From Aphanomyces cochlioides (lineage: Eukaryota > Oomycota > Saprolegniomycetes > Saprolegniales > Verrucalvaceae), in the NCBI GenBank assembly GCA_019828595.1, contig JAHQRK010000005.1, positions 682,001 through 746,000 on the forward strand: a DNA stretch of 64,000 nt, given 5' to 3'. Of the stretch, positions 31,057 through 40,068 are shown in pieces. The translations under genes were made by a program, and so were the position numbers. Each line of letters starts with the position of its first letter. Position 1 is the first letter of the stretch. The notes under the pieces are model-generated. The model did no database searches and had not been told where the DNA came from. It was given only the letters and a program-made list of their open reading frames with translations.

Positions 31057-31718
31057 ATGGCAGAAGAGACGTCAGACGTGCCCGTCGTCGTGTTCCAATG
31101 CAAGACCTGCAGTGCAATCGTCGGTGACTCAATGAATATCCTCCATTTGAGTGAGCCCAATCGGACTGTCACGCTCCAGTGCGTCATCAATGTCAACCGG
31201 AGTGCTGTGCCAATCTATTCAACGCAAGGCGACGACGCTGGCAACACATATCACGAGCTCATGTGTCGCCAATGCAAGCGGATTCTTGGCCGGTGGTACA
31301 GCGCAACTCTGCCTCAGTTTGACGCTTACCGTATGGCTTATACCCTCAATGCAGACGATGTAGTCGAATATCACGTCGGGATGACTGCTCCAGTCGAAGA
31401 ATGGCGCATGGACGGCGCTCTTGCCGTCGCGGACTGGATGAACAAGATGGAAACAGTTGACGACTTAAACAAGCGGATGGAAAAGGTAAACTCGGTCAAA
31501 CGGACCAAGGTTGACAGGTTTGTAGGTACGAAAAGTCTTGCTTGTTGTGGAAGATCGCCTTGTGGAAAGCAAACGTCGTGTTGACCAGAAGAAGCGAGGT
31601 ATGCTGTACCATCTAGGAAGGACAAATGCTCACAATGTCGTCTATTGCTTCAGCCAAGAAGAAACTCAAGCTGTCATCTCCAAAGAAACCAGTCCAGCCT
31701 GGCAGACCAAAGTCATAA
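31057..31718 (+). CDS. Mis18-family centromere protein
   Basis: Exons 31057-31485, 31526-31598 and 31654-31718 with introns of 40 and 55 nt give 188 aa. Mis18 proteins help deposit the centromeric histone CENP-A. The Yippee/Mis18 zinc domain shows VVFQCKTCSAIVGDS for the first CxxC and HELMCRQCKRILGRWY for the second. A C-terminal coiled coil follows (NKRMEKVRKVLLVVEDRL, then VESKRRVDQKKR, continuous only after splicing), and a basic tail (KKKLKLSSPKKP) looks like a nuclear signal. Unspliced, the frame would run into LACCGRSPCGK, which breaks the coiled coil; this supports the splicing model. It is convergent with the bL17 gene. Confidence 0.85.
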
Positions 31719-31763
31719 TCCAGTCGAGTTAGAAGTAGCATTTTACTTAGAAAAACGGATGAT

Positions 31764-32168
31764 CTATTCGTTCTTCTTCGCTGTGCCGGGTCGAGCACGT
31801 CGCAATTCACCTGGTCGGTCAATGTATTCAATGACGGCCATTTCAGCGTTGTCGCCGTATCGGAAGCCGCTCTTCACGATGCGTGTGTAGCCACCAGCAC
31901 GGTCTTCGTAACGTGGCCCCAAAATGTCGAAGAGCTTGTCAAACATGGGCTTCGTGCGCACGATGGCTTCTGCTTGGCGTCGCGCTGGCAAATCGTTTTG
32001 CTTGGCGAGCGTGATCACTTGATCCGCGAGGCGGCGGAGTTCCTTTGCCTTGGGCAATGTGGTTTGAATACGTTCATGTTCAATAAGCGAAGTCACTTGA
32101 TTGCGGAGAAGAGCCAAACGATGCTCCGTCGGGCGGCCCAAGCGGCGAAAGGCAACGCGATGGCGCAT
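31764..32168 (-). CDS. MRPL17: Mitochondrial ribosomal protein bL17m
   Basis: 134 aa from the ATG at 32168 ([17 protein letters not shown]), preferred over an in-frame ATG seven codons upstream because bL17 proteins begin MRHR. The protein is a large-subunit ribosomal component near the peptide exit tunnel. The conserved signature [20 protein letters not shown] is present, as are [15 protein letters not shown] and [20 protein letters not shown]. The basic tail ([12 protein letters not shown]) replaces the longer extension seen in animals. There is no obvious separate presequence, though the N-terminus is basic. Confidence 0.93.
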   Translation of the reverse strand: MRHRVAFRRLGRPTEHRLALLRNQVTSLIEHERIQTTLPKAKELRRLADQVITLAKQNDLPARRQAEAIVRTKPMFDKLFDILGPRYEDRAGGYTRIVKSGFRYGDNAEMAVIEYIDRPGELRRARPGTAKKNE

Positions 32169-32215
32169 GAGTCCAATTTCACTTTTCAAGAATCAATGGT
32201 CCAAGTAATTTACTT

Positions 32216-32240
32216 ATCCGGACAAACAAAATATCCGGAT
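32216..32240. promoter_or_regulatory. CCGGA motif pair upstream of bL17m
   Basis: ATCCGGAC at 32216-32223 and the full palindrome ATCCGGAT at 32233-32240, 48-72 bases upstream of the chosen bL17m start codon. Same motif as in the EMC6/PFDN5 promoter. Confidence 0.55.
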
Positions 32241-32915
32241 GAGGCTAATCTATACTCCAGTTCGCATAAGAGTTAGGAGATAGACTAAAAGATTTTTCAA
32301 TTGCTTTATCAAGAAGGTCTCGCACAGAGCAAAATTAGACAACTTGGTAGGGCTTAGCACGCTGTGAGCATGCAGAGTACAAGTAGCGCGGAATGGTGCA
32401 CTTTGAGCAGAGAATATGATGGGTAACATGGGGGTATTAAGAGTTCGAGTAAGGAGACTGGATATCCGACACACTAAGAGCCATAACCAGCCCAGGCCCT
32501 CATTAGAGACAAAAAATGCTCCTAAGGTTGGGGGGGCTGGTACTATTAAGAGCTTTAAGAGTATAGAAGGGCGGCCGAGAGAATTAGCATTGCCACCGCC
32601 GCCGATGCATCAAAAAGATTCGACGAAGCAATCATCCATCACATTTAAAGTCCAGTATGGCTGTATTCTCGTGTTTGAATGTAGGGTAATTCGGCTCCAG
32701 CACTGATATCATGATCCAATCCAGATGAACTTAGCCTATCTTCGATCGGAGCTTAGGCTCGCAACTTTCGCATCATTGGCGAAACAGACTACCAAGCACT
32801 CTCCAATAACGCTACATAGTGAGCAAAGTGACCTTCAAAGCTTTGCCTTGTGCGCCAATATACGACTTTGGCATCTAGTTGCAAGTGTCATCAATCTCTA
32901 CAAGCAATTTGGAGA

Positions 32916-33018
32916 ACTTAAAACTTTATTCCACTGTAGGCTACAGTGGAATAAAGTTTTAAGTATGAAGGTGGTAACGCGTAAACGTTCTTCTTCTTCT
33001 TCTTAAAACTTTATTCCA
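32916..33018. repeat. Snap-back repeat: 24-bp palindrome plus a third copy
   Basis: Arms 32916-32939 and 32941-32964 are exact reverse complements around a single G. A third copy of part of the sequence, cttaaaactttattcca, recurs at 33002-33018 after a ttcttcttcttc run. The ends (cagtggaataaagttttaag) look like mariner/pogo-type termini, so this may be a remnant of nested MITE ends. Confidence 0.85.
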
Positions 33019-33134
33019 TCTCTCATGCAATGTTGATTGTGCTATTTGTTTTAAAGGAAATAATCTGATTGGCTAAAATTAGTTTATTGAATTTCGGCGA
33101 ATTAATTTCTTTTTCACTGTGGAAAGACTGCAAG

Positions 33135-33968
33135 ATGGACGTGTCTGCCATGCTGGCATTGATCCAGGAAAACCATCGCGGAGCTCTGGAAGCGCTGGCG
33201 GATCAAGTCCATGCACTACGAGAAACGTGTGCCTTGCAGCAGAAAGAAATGCAGCTCATGGCGAAAGCTCACGAGAAAGCATCGACGAAAGCTTTATTGG
33301 ACCAAATGTTGCTGCGGCGATTGCTCGATGAAGCCCACGCGACGACAGAAACTCTCAGCGAGACAGTCAGGTTGCTCAACAAGGAGCTTGAAATGAAAAA
33401 GAGCGAAGCCGCTGAAGCAGAAGACGCTCCACAACTGGAACAACCACCCTCGTTTCTAGCTGATGCTCCAAGATTGCTCACGCACTCCTACAGCGAAGCA
33501 CAGCTTCGAGATACCGTTGAGACTATGTTTGCTCAGAGCCGTGACTCTTGTAATGCACTCTCATCCCACAGCATCGATTCGTTCCCACAAGCCCGTCCTC
33601 TTGTTGCACAGTCAAATTTGGGAGACACTTTGTTGAGAATATCAGACCACAGCTCGCATCCTCGTGACCAAAGTCAAAGACGACGCCGACGCCCTCGCTA
33701 CGACAGCTTGGATAATCCCATGAGCCAAACCACAACGATAAACACCAGCATGGACTTGAGCTATCCATCTACACTGTGGCCATCTGCAGCTCCTCAAGTC
33801 CCCGACATTCAAGTATTCAATGTAGCTGCCCCAAGTAGCAGCAGACGAAGGCATTCCGAGCCAGAGTCGAAGCCGCCACCTCGAGAACCTTTGAGTCACA
33901 GTTCTCGATTGGAACGAGAACTGCAGAGTCTACGAGCCAAGCTTCAAGCATGTAGTAGTCGTCCTTAA
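33135..33968 (+). CDS. Coiled-coil protein of unknown function
   Basis: 277 aa, single exon; the ATG at 33135 (MDVSAMLALIQENHRGALEA) is chosen because the upstream in-frame extension is hydrophobic and unlike the rest. Residues about 10-110 form a long amphipathic helix rich in Glu, Lys, Leu and Ala (ETVRLLNKELEMKKSEAAEA). A low-complexity Ser/Arg/Pro-rich middle (SQRRRRRPRYDS) follows, then a short C-terminal helix (RLERELQSLRAKLQA). No catalytic motif is seen. Likely a structural or scaffold protein. It ends 6 bases from the convergent TMEM230-like stop codon. Confidence 0.6.
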   Translation: MDVSAMLALIQENHRGALEALADQVHALRETCALQQKEMQLMAKAHEKASTKALLDQMLLRRLLDEAHATTETLSETVRLLNKELEMKKSEAAEAEDAPQLEQPPSFLADAPRLLTHSYSEAQLRDTVETMFAQSRDSCNALSSHSIDSFPQARPLVAQSNLGDTLLRISDHSSHPRDQSQRRRRRPRYDSLDNPMSQTTTINTSMDLSYPSTLWPSAAPQVPDIQVFNVAAPSSSRRRHSEPESKPPPREPLSHSSRLERELQSLRAKLQACSSRP

Positions 33969-33974
33969 TGTTAG

Positions 33975-34529
33975 TTAGGCAATCTCATACGATGGAAGGT
34001 TGTGAAACTCGTAACCTCGCCAGCCTTGATACGCGCCGTAGAGTTGAAACGTGGCATAGCTCCCTGGAATGAACGCAATCACGCCAAGAAAGACGTGTGA
34101 GAGGCCATGGCCTTCCACCGAAGAGATAAAGCCCATCACGAGCAGCACCTACACGCAGTACTGATTTAGCTACCAGAGAGGACACGATGAGTACAATGCC
34201 GACAATGAGAAGCGACAACGCTGCAACTGCCGTTCGGACTGGAATTTGGCTATTCTCCACAGCCTGTTTGATCTTGGTCCACGTCGATGTGACGCTCCAT
34301 GCTTCGAATGACACCATGGGCTCGTGTTTCGTTGTCGTTGACGTTGTAGTCGAAGTCGTCGTCTTTTCGTCCTTGAGATCGATCTCGACTGTGGTTGATG
34401 CATCGTCATTGCCTTCCTACAATGTCGAAGACATCTTCAGAGCTGTTTTCGCTTTGGATTTACCTCGCAAAGCGCCGACTTGTCATCTTTCACGAGCGCT
34501 TCTCGCGGAGCTACAACGGCGCTCATCAT
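33975..34529 (-). CDS. TMEM230/DUF872-like membrane protein 1
   Basis: Three exons on the minus strand, 34464-34529, 34195-34416 and 33975-34148, with introns of 47 and 46 nt, give 153 aa. TMEM230 proteins are small two-helix membrane proteins of endosomes and secretory vesicles. After splicing the first helix reads AVAALSLLIVGIVLLVMGFI and the second HVFLGVIAFIPGSYATFQLY, followed by the family signature GAYQGWRGYEFHNLPSYE. The N-terminus is a Thr-rich acidic linker (DEKTTTSTTTSTTTKHE). The intron 2 donor inside the first helix was chosen because the joined sequence restores the helix. A paralogue lies 1.1 kb away at 35646. Confidence 0.8.
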
Positions 34530-34598
34530 GGTCGTTGAAGGCAAAAATAGATGTCGGCAGCTTCAAAGTCCGAAATATGGATTTCCAACAGCAACAAT

Positions 34599-34626
34599 AT
34601 CCGGATGATTTGAACATTTATCCGGA
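34599..34626. promoter_or_regulatory. CCGGA motifs upstream of TMEM230-like gene 1
   Basis: ATCCGGAT at 34599-34606 and ATCCGGAA at 34620-34627, 70-98 bases upstream of the start codon at 34529. Same motif as upstream of EMC6/PFDN5 and bL17m. Confidence 0.55.
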
Positions 34627-34728
34627 ATCATGGAGCTTTCAATAGGCGGAGCACATGGCAAGGCACTAGTCGGCAGCTTTTATCAAATCACGACGATAAA
34701 GTGATCAAATTCATAGCTAATACGGTTC

Positions 34729-34877
34729 TATGTTATAGCAACAATTTGGGCTTAAATTAAGGGGCATTTATGGCCGATTCATTGAATTTCCGACTACAGA
34801 AAATATGTTATAGCAACAATTTGGGCTTAAATTAATGGGCATTTATGGCCGATTCATTGAATTTCCGACTACAGAAA
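34729..34877. repeat. 75-bp tandem duplication
   Basis: Units begin at 34729 and 34804 and are nearly identical (one g/t difference near ttaaattaa). The second copy runs into the left end of the MITE at 34872. Confidence 0.9.
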
Positions 34878-35351
34878 AGCCTCCCACGAGGAAACGTGTT
34901 TTTCAGAGGTTGCAATATTATTTTTGACAGTATTGTCATTTTCAACCAAATTTTTGTGGTTTTGACCAAAATGCGAGTTCATTTTCAAATCGATTTCATA
35001 ATACTCGGGAGTACTGAAGTGGTGTGTGTCAGTGTGTGTTTTGCGTGAGTCAGGTGGCTGATCGATTCTGATTGGCTGACTAATTTAATTCTAGCCAATC
35101 AGAGAAGCTCGTTCGATTCGGAATCGATTCGAAACCTCGGTCGATTCAAACCGTTCCTCACAATTTTGTATCAAAAGCACAATACATAAAATAATAAAGT
35201 CAATAAGAAATGTTTGTCCTCAGCCGGAATCGAATTCGAGTGTACAGTACTCATTCCAAATGTACTTTTGGTTTGACCCTTCGTTTTTTATATTTAATGA
35301 TTTTCAAGGGTTATTCCCTGTGACCAGATTTCCTCGTGGGAGGCTTTTCTG
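34872..35351. mobile_element. 480-bp MITE, Tc1/mariner type
   Basis: A perfect 23-base terminal inverted repeat (starting cagaaaagcctcccacgagg) runs at 34872-34894 and 35329-35351, flanked by TA on both sides (34870-34871, 35352-35353). It has no coding capacity. The interior contains gtgtgttttgcgtga and tcgattctgattggctga, words that recur near 49.3 kb, implying a second, degraded family member. Confidence 0.9.
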
Positions 35352-35375
35352 TAATGTGAGGAAGACATTACGATC

Positions 35376-35596
35376 ATCCGGATAAAGTTATGGCAATAGA
35401 AATGTCCAACAAAGGACTGGAGACATCACATCTCAACTCTGCATTAAATAACCTAGCTAGAGATCTCTTGGTAAGCTTGCAGTCTTAGTTTGTGGTCGAA
35501 AGAATTCATCTAACTTCGCAGGACAAGGATGAGACAACAAATGTATCCGGTTATGGAGGTCATACAACACCCGGGTAAAATGGAAATATCCGGTTA
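35376..35596. promoter_or_regulatory. CCGGAT-type motifs upstream of TMEM230-like gene 2
   Basis: ATCCGGAT at 35376-35383 and two related TATCCGGTTA words near 35543 and 35587. The nearest is about 55 bases upstream of the start codon at 35646. Confidence 0.45.
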
Positions 35597-35645
35597 ATGA
35601 TTCCATCGAGACAAAGTTCGATATTGAAGCGACGCGTGAAGCAAG

Positions 35646-36112
35646 ATGGTGCGTGATGCGACCAAGGAATCGTTCGTGGGCGTCGCAGACTTGGATCCCT
35701 GCACTCATGCAATGTCTCCGGTGAGTTTTGAAGTCTTTTGTCGAGGCATCATGTGTGGTTCTCGTAGACCTCGCGCTGGGCTCGAGCGAAGCAACGCTTT
35801 CCAACACGTACGGCAATGGCAGCCGTCACGCTCTTCACTCTAGGATCGGTTCGAATTGGCAGAGCACTAATAGTTCTCACCTTGCTATTAGGTTTTACTG
35901 TACGTGAGTACTCGCTTTGGCTTGGACGACGAGCAAAGAGGCTTGTCGTTTTTCATCCTGGGACTGATCAGTACGTCGCTACCTCTTTTTCGTGTTGAAC
36001 TCATGATTCTCTAGCCTTTATCCCTGGAAGCTACGCGACGACGCAGCTCTACGGCGCGTACAAAGGTTGGCCTGGCTACGACTACAGCCAAGTTCCATCG
36101 TATGATGACTAA
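35646..36112 (+). CDS. TMEM230/DUF872-like membrane protein 2
   Basis: Four exons (35646-35720, 35768-35848, 35892-35970, 36015-36112; introns 47, 43 and 44 nt) give 110 aa. The joined frame reads AMAAVTLFTLGSVLLYVSTR for the first helix, GLSFFILGLITFIPGSYATT for the second and QLYGAYKGWPGYDYSQVPSY at the C-terminus, a classic TMEM230/DUF872 signature. The second intron was placed so that LGS continues into VLL; without it the frame loses the helix. It is shorter at the N-terminus than gene 1 and probably represents the canonical form. Likely an endosomal or Golgi vesicle membrane protein. Confidence 0.82.
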
Positions 36113-36191
36113 TCGATAAGATTGTTTGTGTTCTCGTCGAGCGTTTCTTGGTCTATTCTTGGACATTGTTAGAGCTGCACTGGCGCAGTGC

Positions 36192-37155
36192 ATGGCCTCG
36201 GATCGGAGCAACCTGCTTCCGAGTTTACCGCCCATGAGCCGTGGAAGCAGCAGTAGTAGCAGTAGCAGTAGTCACAGTTCATTCTCAAGGGGTTCTTTGC
36301 CAACTCCACGAAGCTCCAGTGCTTACGACGACGATATTTCCATGGCGACAGGAGCACCGAACGGCGAATTCTACACGGAAGTCGAGTCTTTCCTCAATCG
36401 ACCAACGCCCAGGTACACTAACGGCCCACTTCCCCTTCCTAATGTCGACATCTTTGTCTAGCTTGGCTAAGATCGCCAAGAGCTCAAAGTCCACTGAGAA
36501 CTTGCTGCCCATGTTGAAAGCAGAGCGGTCAAAACTCCGCGTAGAGAAACCCGAGGGCCGCACCACGACGACAACAACGTCAGCAGCTAGCAAGAAGACA
36601 AAGAAGCCATTGGATCTCTCTCTCGTGCACCAAGCTTTTGCCTATGCAAACCAGTTGCGCGTAGGATCTACTTTGTAGGTAGGAGGCTGATCAAGTTTGT
36701 AGCAACAGGAGAACCAAGACGATGACGACGACAACGAGCAAGATCAGCCGATCGAGGTTGAGAAAAAGCACCATCATGCAATTGGGACAGAGAAACCCTC
36801 GAAACCATCAGGAAAATCCAAGCAGAACAACGGCACGATGAAGACAAAGACCAAATCATCCACTTCTTCCATCTACGGCGGCAGCGGCAATGGCGGAGCG
36901 TCCCAGAAGACACAGAGCAAACCCAAGGCTGGGCCAGATTGGGATAGTTGCAGCAAAGATGCGCCATCGTCGCAACAAAACACAAGCATGGATCCACAAC
37001 TGATGCAGCAGCTACTGAGCAATTTCCAAAATGGCACAACGCTCGCGGAATTACGGCAAGAGCTGGCGGCGTCGCAAGCTAGTCTGAAGGAATCACGGCA
37101 GATACTTCAAGGCGCAGCCAAGACGTTCTTTATGAAAGGCTCGATCCAGTGCTAG
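36192..37155 (+). CDS. Low-complexity protein of unknown function (three exons)
   Basis: Exons 36192-36412, 36462-36660 and 36703-37155, introns 49 and 42 nt, 290 aa with phases closing. It has a serine run near the N-terminus, a conserved-looking segment across the first intron (FLNRPTPSLAKIAKSSKSTE), LVHQAFAYANQLRQQENQDD across the second, an acidic patch, and a helical C-terminus (TTLAELRQELAASQASLKES, then RQILQGAAKTFF). No domain is recognised; the first methionine after the upstream gene was taken. The stop is 31 bases from the convergent NDUFA12 stop. Confidence 0.55.
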
Positions 37156-37185
37156 CTTAAAATCCACAGAACATCGTTAAGTAGA

Positions 37186-37845
37186 TTAGTTCTTTTCGAG
37201 GCTACGCAATGGCGCCGAGGAGTTTTTGGGAGGAGCATCCGGGTTGTTAGGGTCAATGTGGTCGAAGATGGTGTCTTGGCGGACGCCACGGCTGCGCAAA
37301 GGATGACCAGGTTGGAGGTAGTAGCGCTCAGGTTCACCTTGCTTCCAGAACTTGTAGTTGTCCACACCGTAAGCTCGTTGGCGAATAAGAGTTGGGTTCT
37401 CATAGTAAGGCACAGAGGGGCCGAGATGGTTCTCGTACGGCGCATGGCTGACAGTCGAGATTGGGACCTTGGCCCAGTTTTCAGGCTTTTGCGTGCCCTC
37501 GCCAGGCAACGAATCGGTCGTCTGGTGCATCCAGAGATGCCACTCGGGAGGGATTTGATCGCCGCTGTATTCATCATGCGTCTTCACCTTGAATTCAGTG
37601 TAGCGTTGTTGACCTGCGACTTCAGTTGGGTCTTCGTAGTATTCGTTGCCAAATTGATCCTCGCCGACTTTGTAGCCGAATTTGATGTCACCTGGATTGT
37701 AGAGCTTCCAGATAGAGTCCCAGAATCCGTATCGGTTGTACGCTTCCACGTACTTGTGCACCACCGAGATAAAGTGGCGCTTTTGCACGGGAGCGGAAAC
37801 CGACGACTTGGCCACGCGCTTACTGACTGCTACGGCATGCATCAT
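37186..37845 (-). CDS. NDUFA12: Mitochondrial complex I accessory subunit NDUFA12-like
   Basis: 219 aa, single exon. NDUFA12 (B17.2) is an accessory subunit of NADH:ubiquinone oxidoreductase in the inner mitochondrial membrane. The N-terminus is basic and Ser/Ala-rich (AVAVSKRVAKSSVSAPVQKR), typical of a mitochondrial presequence. The core reads FGYKVGEDQFGNEYYEDPTE, then RYTEF and PPEWHLWMHQTTDSLPGEG, the family signature. A C-terminal extension past the usual B17.2 end (GVDNYKFWKQGEPERYYLQP) makes it longer than the animal protein, which is common in protists. Confidence 0.88.
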   Translation of the reverse strand: MMHAVAVSKRVAKSSVSAPVQKRHFISVVHKYVEAYNRYGFWDSIWKLYNPGDIKFGYKVGEDQFGNEYYEDPTEVAGQQRYTEFKVKTHDEYSGDQIPPEWHLWMHQTTDSLPGEGTQKPENWAKVPISTVSHAPYENHLGPSVPYYENPTLIRQRAYGVDNYKFWKQGEPERYYLQPGHPLRSRGVRQDTIFDHIDPNNPDAPPKNSSAPLRSLEKN

Positions 37846-38922
37846 GATTGTTCCAAACCACTCAACGGCACTGCCTTCACAGGGGAATCCTCTCAGAATA
37901 AATAACTAATTATAAAATTTCACAGTTTATGGAAAACTATGGCTATTTTTAACTTAAAGCTCCTATTCTCGTGATTCTCGTTTAGTTTCTAGCGATTCCA
38001 TGACTTGGTTAGGACGCATCCTAATCAACATGAGCATGCACTTTTTGGAGCAGCTTAAGATGTGATTTTCCTCCGTGGCGAACATTCACATGTTGGAGTA
38101 TCAACGGTGTATTGTGGATTTATAATGGAATTATTTTAATTGGGTATAAATACAATGAAACTCACCAGGATAAGAGCTTCCTCGAGCGTATCGGCTCGTT
38201 CGCGACCAAACAAATAAATTTTTATTTTCACTCTCACAAAGCAAGAGGCTTCTTCCCAACGAGTTGCTTGAGATTAAGGAGTCGAGTGAAATCTGCGTGA
38301 TAATTAAAGTTAATTTTAACTTTTATTATATTTTTCTTAATTATTTTTTTAATTGGTCAATTTTCTGAATGATCTGCAATGGTAGGAACCGACCGGCCTT
38401 TGATCATGCTCTTGTTTCCCCTTGCACTGTAATACGATTTATTCAATTTAATATTCATTTTGAATGAAGCAAGACGAGAGTGTCCAGCCTTGAAATTATA
38501 AAGAATATAAATAGCTCGCGTCACCATGACAAGAGCTCCAACGAGTCTGCTTCTCCAAAGGGTTGGAACATCCACCTTGATATATTCCCAGTCAATTGCA
38601 CTGCAAGGACAGTTGTTTAATAGTCAATATTGATTGGATAGTTTATAACCAATGAAATTTAGCCATATCTTAACCGCAGCTAAAAACTTGGTGCATTGCG
38701 ATGACTCCGCGACAACTTTATGCAAATTTGATCTAAACAACTAAATAAGAGTCTTGCGTCTTGTTTTCTCATGCAGAGAAGACTCGAAAAAGGCTCTTTC
38801 ACCACGACAGCATTGTCAAGGATTTTATCCAATAGAAGCTTGTTTTTCTTGAGTCAGCTGGGAAAACTGGCTTCTGCACCTCAGAAGAATTGGGTTTTTC
38901 CCCCTCGAGTCTTCCTGCAGGC
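37846..38922. other. AT-rich intergenic region
   Basis: No coding frame with a known domain. Just before the next start codon the sequence cttcctgcag looks like a splice acceptor, so a 5' UTR intron or an unrecognised first exon of the next gene could lie here. Confidence 0.4.
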
Positions 38923-40068
38923 ATGATGCCCAACATGATGCGCCAGCAGCAATACCAGCACCAGTACGATCAAGTCCAAGCTCCGTATGAGCAGCAACAA
39001 CAACATCAGCAACAGCATCAACAGCAACAACAGCAGCAATACGATGCCGTCCAGCACCATTATGATCAGACACAGCAGCAGTACATGGGTCAGTACGAGC
39101 CAACGGCAACCCCACAACAGTTTGACGGCCTACAGCCACAGCAATTCGACGCGTCGTACAATCCAACGCTAGACACAACGGGCGATGAATTCACATTGAC
39201 GCAAGATCCACCAACAACGAATACGAATGGAGCAGGAGGAGCTGGAGCTGTATCGTCTGCAGCACCGAACAAGACCAAACGAAAAGGAGCATTCCGACAT
39301 GAACATGCGATCAAGTATGGACTCAAAGTTGTGAGCAATACGACACCAGTGACCAAGGTCCAATGTATGTTTTGTGTCCATTATGGCCGCGAAGTATCAC
39401 CGGATGATACGAAACGCAAGATGAACGTCAAGGGGATCAAGTATTGGACACCGCCATTTCGAACAGACCACTATGCGATGCATCACGACTTGCAACATAA
39501 AGTCATGTTCCAGCACTACGAAAACTGCTCTGCACAAGAACGACTGCATTTCTTTGACCCGGACACGATCCACCGGCTTCGTCATCTTGTTCCACGGCAA
39601 CCAACGACAAATTCAGCCGATGGAAAGGATGGAAAGGCAGCCAAACGTATCAAAGCTTCCACATCATCGACGTCTGCGTCAGCAATGTCATCTCGTGTTG
39701 ATCCTGTACCTGCGAAAGTGCTGCTGGATCCATTTAAAATGATGTTGCCACCGACAGAAATTCCACACGACATGCAAACACTTGTGGACATCTACCTCGG
39801 TCACAATTACACGCCACTCGAAGACAAGTGGAAGTCGCTCACAACGATTGCGTCACTGGTAGCACAGCATGTCCGCAATGGATTCTTGGAAACGCACATC
39901 CGTCGAGCTCTTGTCTCGGGTGCGTCAAAAGAAGAAATCATTCAAGTCATCATGCAAAGCGCGACGTTCATCGGACTGCCCAAGACAATGGACGCCATGC
40001 GAGTCGCACACGACGTGTTTCTCCAAGGTCATCCCGATGCACACAATCAAAATACAGTCTTCTTGTAA
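38923..40068 (+). CDS. polyQ / zinc-finger / carboxymuconolactone-decarboxylase-like fusion protein
   Basis: 381 aa from the ATG at 38923. Residues 1-90 are Gln/His/Tyr-rich (repeats of QQQQ with YDQ). Residues about 130-220 form a Cys/His zinc-binding module with CMFC, then FRTDHYAMHHDLQHKVMFQH and ENC, resembling BED-type fingers that follow a KHEHAIKYG-like basic lead-in. Residues about 285-370 match the AhpD/CMD fold: TLVDIYLGHNYTPLEDKW, LTTIASLVAQH, HIRRALVSGASKEEIIQVIM and TFIGLPKTMDAM. The redox CxxC of AhpD is absent, as in gamma-carboxymuconolactone decarboxylases. CMD domains are normally stand-alone metabolic enzymes, so fusion to a DNA-binding-type module is unusual. It may use the CMD fold for oligomerisation. 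Function unknown. Confidence 0.72.
   Translation: MMPNMMRQQQYQHQYDQVQAPYEQQQQHQQQHQQQQQQQYDAVQHHYDQTQQQYMGQYEPTATPQQFDGLQPQQFDASYNPTLDTTGDEFTLTQDPPTTNTNGAGGAGAVSSAAPNKTKRKGAFRHEHAIKYGLKVVSNTTPVTKVQCMFCVHYGREVSPDDTKRKMNVKGIKYWTPPFRTDHYAMHHDLQHKVMFQHYENCSAQERLHFFDPDTIHRLRHLVPRQPTTNSADGKDGKAAKRIKASTSSTSASAMSSRVDPVPAKVLLDPFKMMLPPTEIPHDMQTLVDIYLGHNYTPLEDKWKSLTTIASLVAQHVRNGFLETHIRRALVSGASKEEIIQVIMQSATFIGLPKTMDAMRVAHDVFLQGHPDAHNQNTVFL

Larger units (their letters stand above)
32169..33134. other. Intergenic with promoter motifs and a snap-back repeat
   Basis: No gene is recognised in this stretch. It holds two CCGGA motifs close to the bL17m start and the three-part inverted repeat at 32916-33018. 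Short frames at 32416-32706 and 32725-33006 lack any known domain. Confidence 0.45.
34530..35645. other. Intergenic between TMEM230-like genes, with repeats and a MITE
   Basis: Contains the CCGGAT promoter motifs of both flanking genes, a 75-base tandem duplication and a 480-base MITE. No protein-coding gene is apparent; the short frame 34845-35048 lies within the duplication and the MITE. Confidence 0.6.

Noticed and set aside
35816..35998. A separate 60-aa hydrophobic protein
   Set aside because: It reads through intron 2 of TMEM230-like gene 2; the spliced frame restores the family signature.
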